Source: Syntrophobacteria bacterium (GTDB taxonomy: Bacteria; Desulfobacterota; Syntrophobacteria; JARFUL01). From it: DNA of 5,018 nt. The stretch covers positions 1-5,018 of the forward strand of contig JARFUL010000163.1 of NCBI GenBank assembly GCA_029289015.1. The letters run 5' to 3'. A program made the translations under genes and the position numbers. Below are positions 4,859-5,018 of the stretch, one piece after another. Position 1 is the stretch's first letter. Each line of letters starts with the position of its first letter. Below the pieces are notes generated by a model. The model made no database searches. It was not told the origin of the DNA and worked only from the letters and a program-made list of their open reading frames with translations.

Positions 4859-4992
4859 AGGGGATTGTTTGCCGCCCAACGGGCAAAAAGTAGACCCCGG
4901 GAGCGATTAAGGAGGCGGCCCCGCGTCGCTGTGCGCAAGATGGAGGCTGGCGGAAAGCGCATATTACCGGGCCTCTGCTGGGCGAGGAAACA

Positions 4993-5018
4993 ATGAGTAG
5001 CCGAATATTGCTGGGAGG
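4993..5018 (+). CDS. Start of an unidentified gene, cut by the window edge
   Basis: ATG at 4993 is preceded by GAGG (4984-4987) at a 5-base spacing. Eight full codons are visible, reading MSSRILLG. Short starts of this kind (a few polar residues, then a hydrophobic strand) are common at the beginning of nucleotide-binding or receiver-type folds, but this is far too little to name a product. The start codon overlaps the stop of a short upstream reading frame as ATGA, an arrangement often linked to translational coupling. Confidence 0.45.

Larger units (their letters stand above)
4732..4992. other. Non-coding gap after comM with hairpins and a candidate promoter
   Basis: No long gene with a good start is visible here. 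In order it holds a small hairpin CGGCC-TCTG-GGCCG (4746-4759) that could mark the end of the comM message, although no T-run follows. Next is a -10-like TATGAT (4812-4817), a long imperfect hairpin (4817-4858), and a second hairpin TTTGCC/GGCAAA (4868-4873 with 4882-4887, 8-base loop). A strong ribosome-binding-like AAGGAGG (4909-4915) has no well-spaced start codon, the nearest being GTG at 4931. A very short reading frame (4940-4996) overlaps the gene beginning at 4993. Confidence 0.5.

Noticed and set aside
1770..4899. Shared AGTAGAC followed by a C/G-rich tract at 1770 and 4889
   Set aside because: The match is only seven or eight bases and the neighbouring sequence and structure differ, so chance is the simplest explanation.

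Overview
The window is GC-rich, densely coding bacterial DNA. It most likely comes from a Gram-negative anaerobe of the Desulfovibrio type (Desulfobacterota). The Gram-negative part rests on a KDO-activating enzyme (kdsB) and an exported outer-membrane beta-barrel protein. The Desulfovibrio part rests mainly on a 64-residue single-cluster [4Fe-4S] ferredoxin whose ends resemble Desulfovibrio ferredoxin I, so it is an inference and not proof.

Left part, minus strand (1-1503). Reading along the minus strand, a small ferredoxin gene (1503-1309) is followed by a 247-base AT-rich gap with inverted repeats. Next comes kdsB (1061-321), with a good sigma-70 promoter just before it. Last is the beginning of carA (248 to the window edge), the small subunit of carbamoyl-phosphate synthase. 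The carA reading frame is open, but it appears to lack about 65-70 residues inside its conserved N-terminal domain. This is the oddest thing in the window.

Middle, plus strand (1504-3120). A 384-base non-coding stretch between divergent genes holds a perfect 10-base palindrome, a long hairpin and a leader stem-loop. It leads into two exported proteins of unknown function: a DUF4440/NTF2-like protein with a signal sequence (1888-2370), and an eight-stranded outer-membrane beta-barrel protein (2461-3120). They are 90 bases apart, each has a strong ribosome binding site, and they probably share a transcript.

Right part, plus strand (3121-5018). A full-length comM/yifB-type AAA+ ATPase (3208-4731) is followed by about 260 non-coding bases. 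These contain a good -10 element, a long imperfect hairpin and a second hairpin. A new plus-strand gene then starts at 4993 and runs off the window after eight codons; a very short reading frame overlaps its start by ATGA.

Most genes are recognisable housekeeping or envelope functions. No mobile element, CRISPR array, tRNA or rRNA was seen. I did not find convincing evidence of a new multi-gene system. The best leads are the internally shortened carA and the two structured non-coding regions.
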